The notes under the pieces were generated by a model. That model did not search any database. It was not told the DNA's origin and saw only the letters and a list, made by a program, of their open reading frames with translations. Below are positions 62,032 through 64,000 of a DNA stretch of 64,000 bases, piece by piece. The position numbers and the translations under genes are program-made. Each line of letters opens with the position of its first letter. The first letter of the stretch is position 1. This stretch comes from RGIG3528 sp045629005 (GTDB taxonomy: Bacteria; Bacillota; Clostridia; Lachnospirales; Lachnospiraceae), in assembly GCA_045629005.1 (NCBI GenBank), contig JAZQQJ010000079.1, positions 1 through 64,000 on the forward strand. The letters are read 5' to 3'.

Positions 62032-62123
62032 AAGAATATTATACAAAACTAACGTTTACATGTAAGCATAAGGCGCTTTCATCTCGGCAATTCAATTGCC
62101 GAGAATTCCCGCTTGTTATCTTA

Positions 62124-62157
62124 AAAACAGCCATAAACAAAAGAAAATGGCTGTTTT
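62124..62157. terminator. Terminator after topB
   Basis: AAAACAGCCAT/ATGGCTGTTTT stem, effective on either strand. Confidence 0.85.
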
Positions 62158-62170
62158 AGTAAATCATTTT

Positions 62171-64000
62171 TTATTCCTTTACAGGAAATTTGAACTGGGT
62201 TCCGCTCATATCGGGTTTCCATTCAAGTGCTGCGTCAAATTTCTTTCCGGATTTACCCACAAGGCCTTTAAATACTCTTGTGTGACCCTTCTCGAAAAGA
62301 TCGGCTATATCACTTTCAGTTAACTCTTTGCCGCATACACTTTTCCAAAGTGTAAAACCGCATCCGCACTTAAGAAGACGGCCTGCGTCAATTAACGCTT
62401 CACCACAGGCAGGACATTCATATCCTGTTTTTTCTTCCGTATATACGTTCTTTACAAATACAATCTGCTTTGTTTCCGAATCGTACTTAAGTTTTTGGTC
62501 CCACGACTTACCGTCTTTCTTCATACTTTTCACAATTTCCCTGCCTTCCGAAATCATTTCAAGGAAATCTTCATCTGATATATTGGCACCAAGAAGAACA
62601 TGAGAGCATCCTACCTTGCAACCTTTATCCTTGTATCCGGCACAGAAAATGCCTTTGTCGGTAGAAATAATTTCACTGTCACATGCAGGACATTTTCCAA
62701 TCACTCTTTTACTGCTCTGACGGTTATTTTTGGCGGGAATGATGTCAAGGATTCTGATATCCTCGATCATGACATTAACATCATGTATCATCTGCTTTTC
62801 AAAAGTGTTCAGATCCATATTGCCGCTTCTTACTTTTTCAAGCATGATTTCCCATTCACCCGTCATATCAACTTTACAGATACCACAGGTTTTCAGACTC
62901 TCATAGATGTACATACCATCAGTTGTCGGCACGACATATGTTACCTTGCCTTCTTTTTTCAACTGCAGATACTTGTCTTTTTCAATCAGCTCACTGATGA
63001 TACCGGCTCTTGTAGCGGGAGTTCCGATTTTTAACTCCTTGCCTAAAGCCTTAAGTTTCTGGTCTTCAAGGAACTTAATCGGGTTTTCACAGGCTGCCAC
63101 TATATCGGCATCAGTAAATCTCTTCGGGCAAGTTGATGTCTTTTCTGCTACTTCATAATCATTTACACCAATGAAATCGCCTTCATCATATTCAGGTATC
63201 TGCATATCAGTAAATGTTGTTCCGAAGATTACGGAATAACCCGGGTCGACAAGCGTCTTACCGTTACTCTTAAACAGATGTCCGTCAACATCTACAATAA
63301 GACACGTCTTATCCTGCACAAGGGCGGGAAGGAAGATTGCAACAAACTGGCGGCACACAAGACGGTATATTGTTTGTTCATCATTACTTAACTCGTTGAA
63401 ATTCGGTTTCTTTGTTGTAGGAACAAGTGCTGAGTGTCCGGCATTCTGCAAGGCCTTGTCATTAACCCATTTCTTTGTTGCCTTTACCTTGCCTATGATA
63501 TCCGGGGCGATGGTATTTATGTACTGCTGAAGGTCGGGAACCGATGACGCCGCATTAAGCATTCCCTTAAAATCTTCATTACTTGACAAATATTCGCAGT
63601 CTGTACGAGGGTATGAAAGGAATCCCTTTTCATACAAGCCCTGTATGATTTCAAGTGTCCTGTCTGATTTATACCCGTATTTACCGGCTGCAATCTGTGC
63701 TGTAGCAAGCTTAAAGAGTTTGGGTGCATAAGTTTCCTGTCTTTTAGTCTCATATTTAACAACTTCCCCGTTAAATGACAGTTCAGAAATTAACTTTTCT
63801 GCCTCTTCCTTGCTTTCGAACCATACTATGCCGGCATTTTCTTCAGAACCGGAATCTTCGTCAGTTTGTGCTTCTTCACTTTTCTGTTCAAAAAGCTGGC
63901 CGGAAAAATCATCACTGTATAAAGCCCTGACGCCATACACGGTCTTGGGAACGAAATCCTCAATCTCTTTTTCACGTTTACATACAATAGCAAGTATCGG
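62171..64000 (-). CDS. topB: DNA topoisomerase III-like type IA (5' end beyond window)
   Basis: About 610 C-terminal residues of a type IA topoisomerase. The reading frame stays open through the window edge (PILAIVCKREKEIEDFVPKT precedes the first internal start codon), so the Toprim domain lies outside. The catalytic region has GFLSYPRTDCEYLS with the active Tyr, then GHSALVPT and TPATRAGIISELIEK. The C-terminus holds two zinc-type segments (CPACDSEI ... FCAGYKDKGCKVGC; CPACGEALI ... CGCGF) and a domain repeated in TopB tails. It relaxes or decatenates single-strand-containing intermediates, fitting plasmid replication or transfer. Confidence 0.93.
   Translation of the reverse strand, partial: PILAIVCKREKEIEDFVPKTVYGVRALYSDDFSGQLFEQKSEEAQTDEDSGSEENAGIVWFESKEEAEKLISELSFNGEVVKYETKRQETYAPKLFKLATAQIAAGKYGYKSDRTLEIIQGLYEKGFLSYPRTDCEYLSSNEDFKGMLNAASSVPDLQQYINTIAPDIIGKVKATKKWVNDKALQNAGHSALVPTTKKPNFNELSNDEQTIYRLVCRQFVAIFLPALVQDKTCLIVDVDGHLFKSNGKTLVDPGYSVIFGTTFTDMQIPEYDEGDFIGVNDYEVAEKTSTCPKRFTDADIVAACENPIKFLEDQKLKALGKELKIGTPATRAGIISELIEKDKYLQLKKEGKVTYVVPTTDGMYIYESLKTCGICKVDMTGEWEIMLEKVRSGNMDLNTFEKQMIHDVNVMIEDIRILDIIPAKNNRQSSKRVIGKCPACDSEIISTDKGIFCAGYKDKGCKVGCSHVLLGANISDEDFLEMISEGREIVKSMKKDGKSWDQKLKYDSETKQIVFVKNVYTEEKTGYECPACGEALIDAGRLLKCGCGFTLWKSVCGKELTESDIADLFEKGHTRVFKGLVGKSGKKFDAALEWKPDMSGTQFKFPVKE

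Larger units (their letters stand above)
60755..62104 (-). mobile_element. TnpB-only IS200/IS605-type element
   Basis: On the minus strand it starts with a left-end palindrome TCTCGGCAATT/AATTGCCGAGA (62104-62082) and ends with a CTCGTAAATT/AATTTACGAG hairpin followed by TAGTTCAC (to 60755), the usual right end of this family. It carries tnpB only and so depends on a TnpA elsewhere. Exact borders are estimated. Confidence 0.75.

Noticed and set aside
62040..62047. TATACAAA upstream of tnpB as another bipartite promoter
   Set aside because: No CTATATT box lies about 30 bases downstream on that strand, and it lies inside the mobile element end.
1..64000. Prophage or phage genome
   Set aside because: No capsid, portal, terminase, tail or lysis genes were seen, while a conjugation module is present.

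Overview
The window looks like part of a large conjugative element (megaplasmid or integrative element) from a low-GC Bacillota, most likely a Lachnospiraceae gut or rumen bacterium. The evidence is strong AGGAGG ribosome sites, a Tn1549-type Gram-positive transfer module (PcfB-position protein, VirD4, Maff2, TrbL, PrgI, VirB4), a CptN-like type III toxin and a HipA-like gene of the kind common in this family. No phage structural genes, rRNA, tRNA, CRISPR array, relaxase or replication initiator was found. Both window ends cut through features: a type III antitoxin RNA at the left and topoisomerase III at the right.

Layout: 1-3700, toxin and unknown genes. 4.1-9.4 kb, Rad52-type annealing protein, RecD2-like helicase, an unknown protein, and a small ORF overlapping a divergent sigma factor. 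9.4-13.3 kb, small Cys-rich proteins, a membrane NERD protein, a CHC2/Toprim primase and a macrodomain protein (minus strand). 13.4-20.6 kb, DnaE-type polymerase with a coiled-coil insertion in its PHP domain, a tandem-OB zinc SSB-like protein, unknowns and a normal SSB. 21.6-34.7 kb, type IV secretion. 35.5-47.1 kb, NrdD fused to a glutaredoxin, NAD-dependent ligase, a UvrD-type helicase with an N-terminal Fe-S/nuclease-like part, a PP-loop PAPS-reductase-like protein and a WGR-helical-PARP protein. 47.1-52.3 kb, a structured leader RNA and a type II restriction-modification system with two C5 methyltransferases. 52.3-53.8 kb, tyrosine recombinase with an inverted repeat and AT-rich repeats. 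53.8-62.2 kb, unknown genes, a degenerate GGDEF/HipA-like operon and a TnpB-only IS200/IS605 element. 62.2-64.0 kb, topB.

The genes make a nearly self-sufficient replication and repair set (polymerase, primase, two SSB types, two or three helicases, ligase, topoisomerase, annealing protein, dNTP supply) next to a conjugation machine. Two themes stand out. First, almost every transcription unit, on both strands, starts 17-58 bases after a CTATATT(A/T/C/G) box, and five of the boxes have TATACAAA 22-23 bases upstream; the element's own sigma-like protein is a natural candidate reader. Second, the element carries a full DNA-dependent-type PARP, a macrodomain protein and an NAD-dependent BRCT ligase, which suggests an element-borne ADP-ribosylation circuit for DNA ends. 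Both interpretations are inference from sequence.
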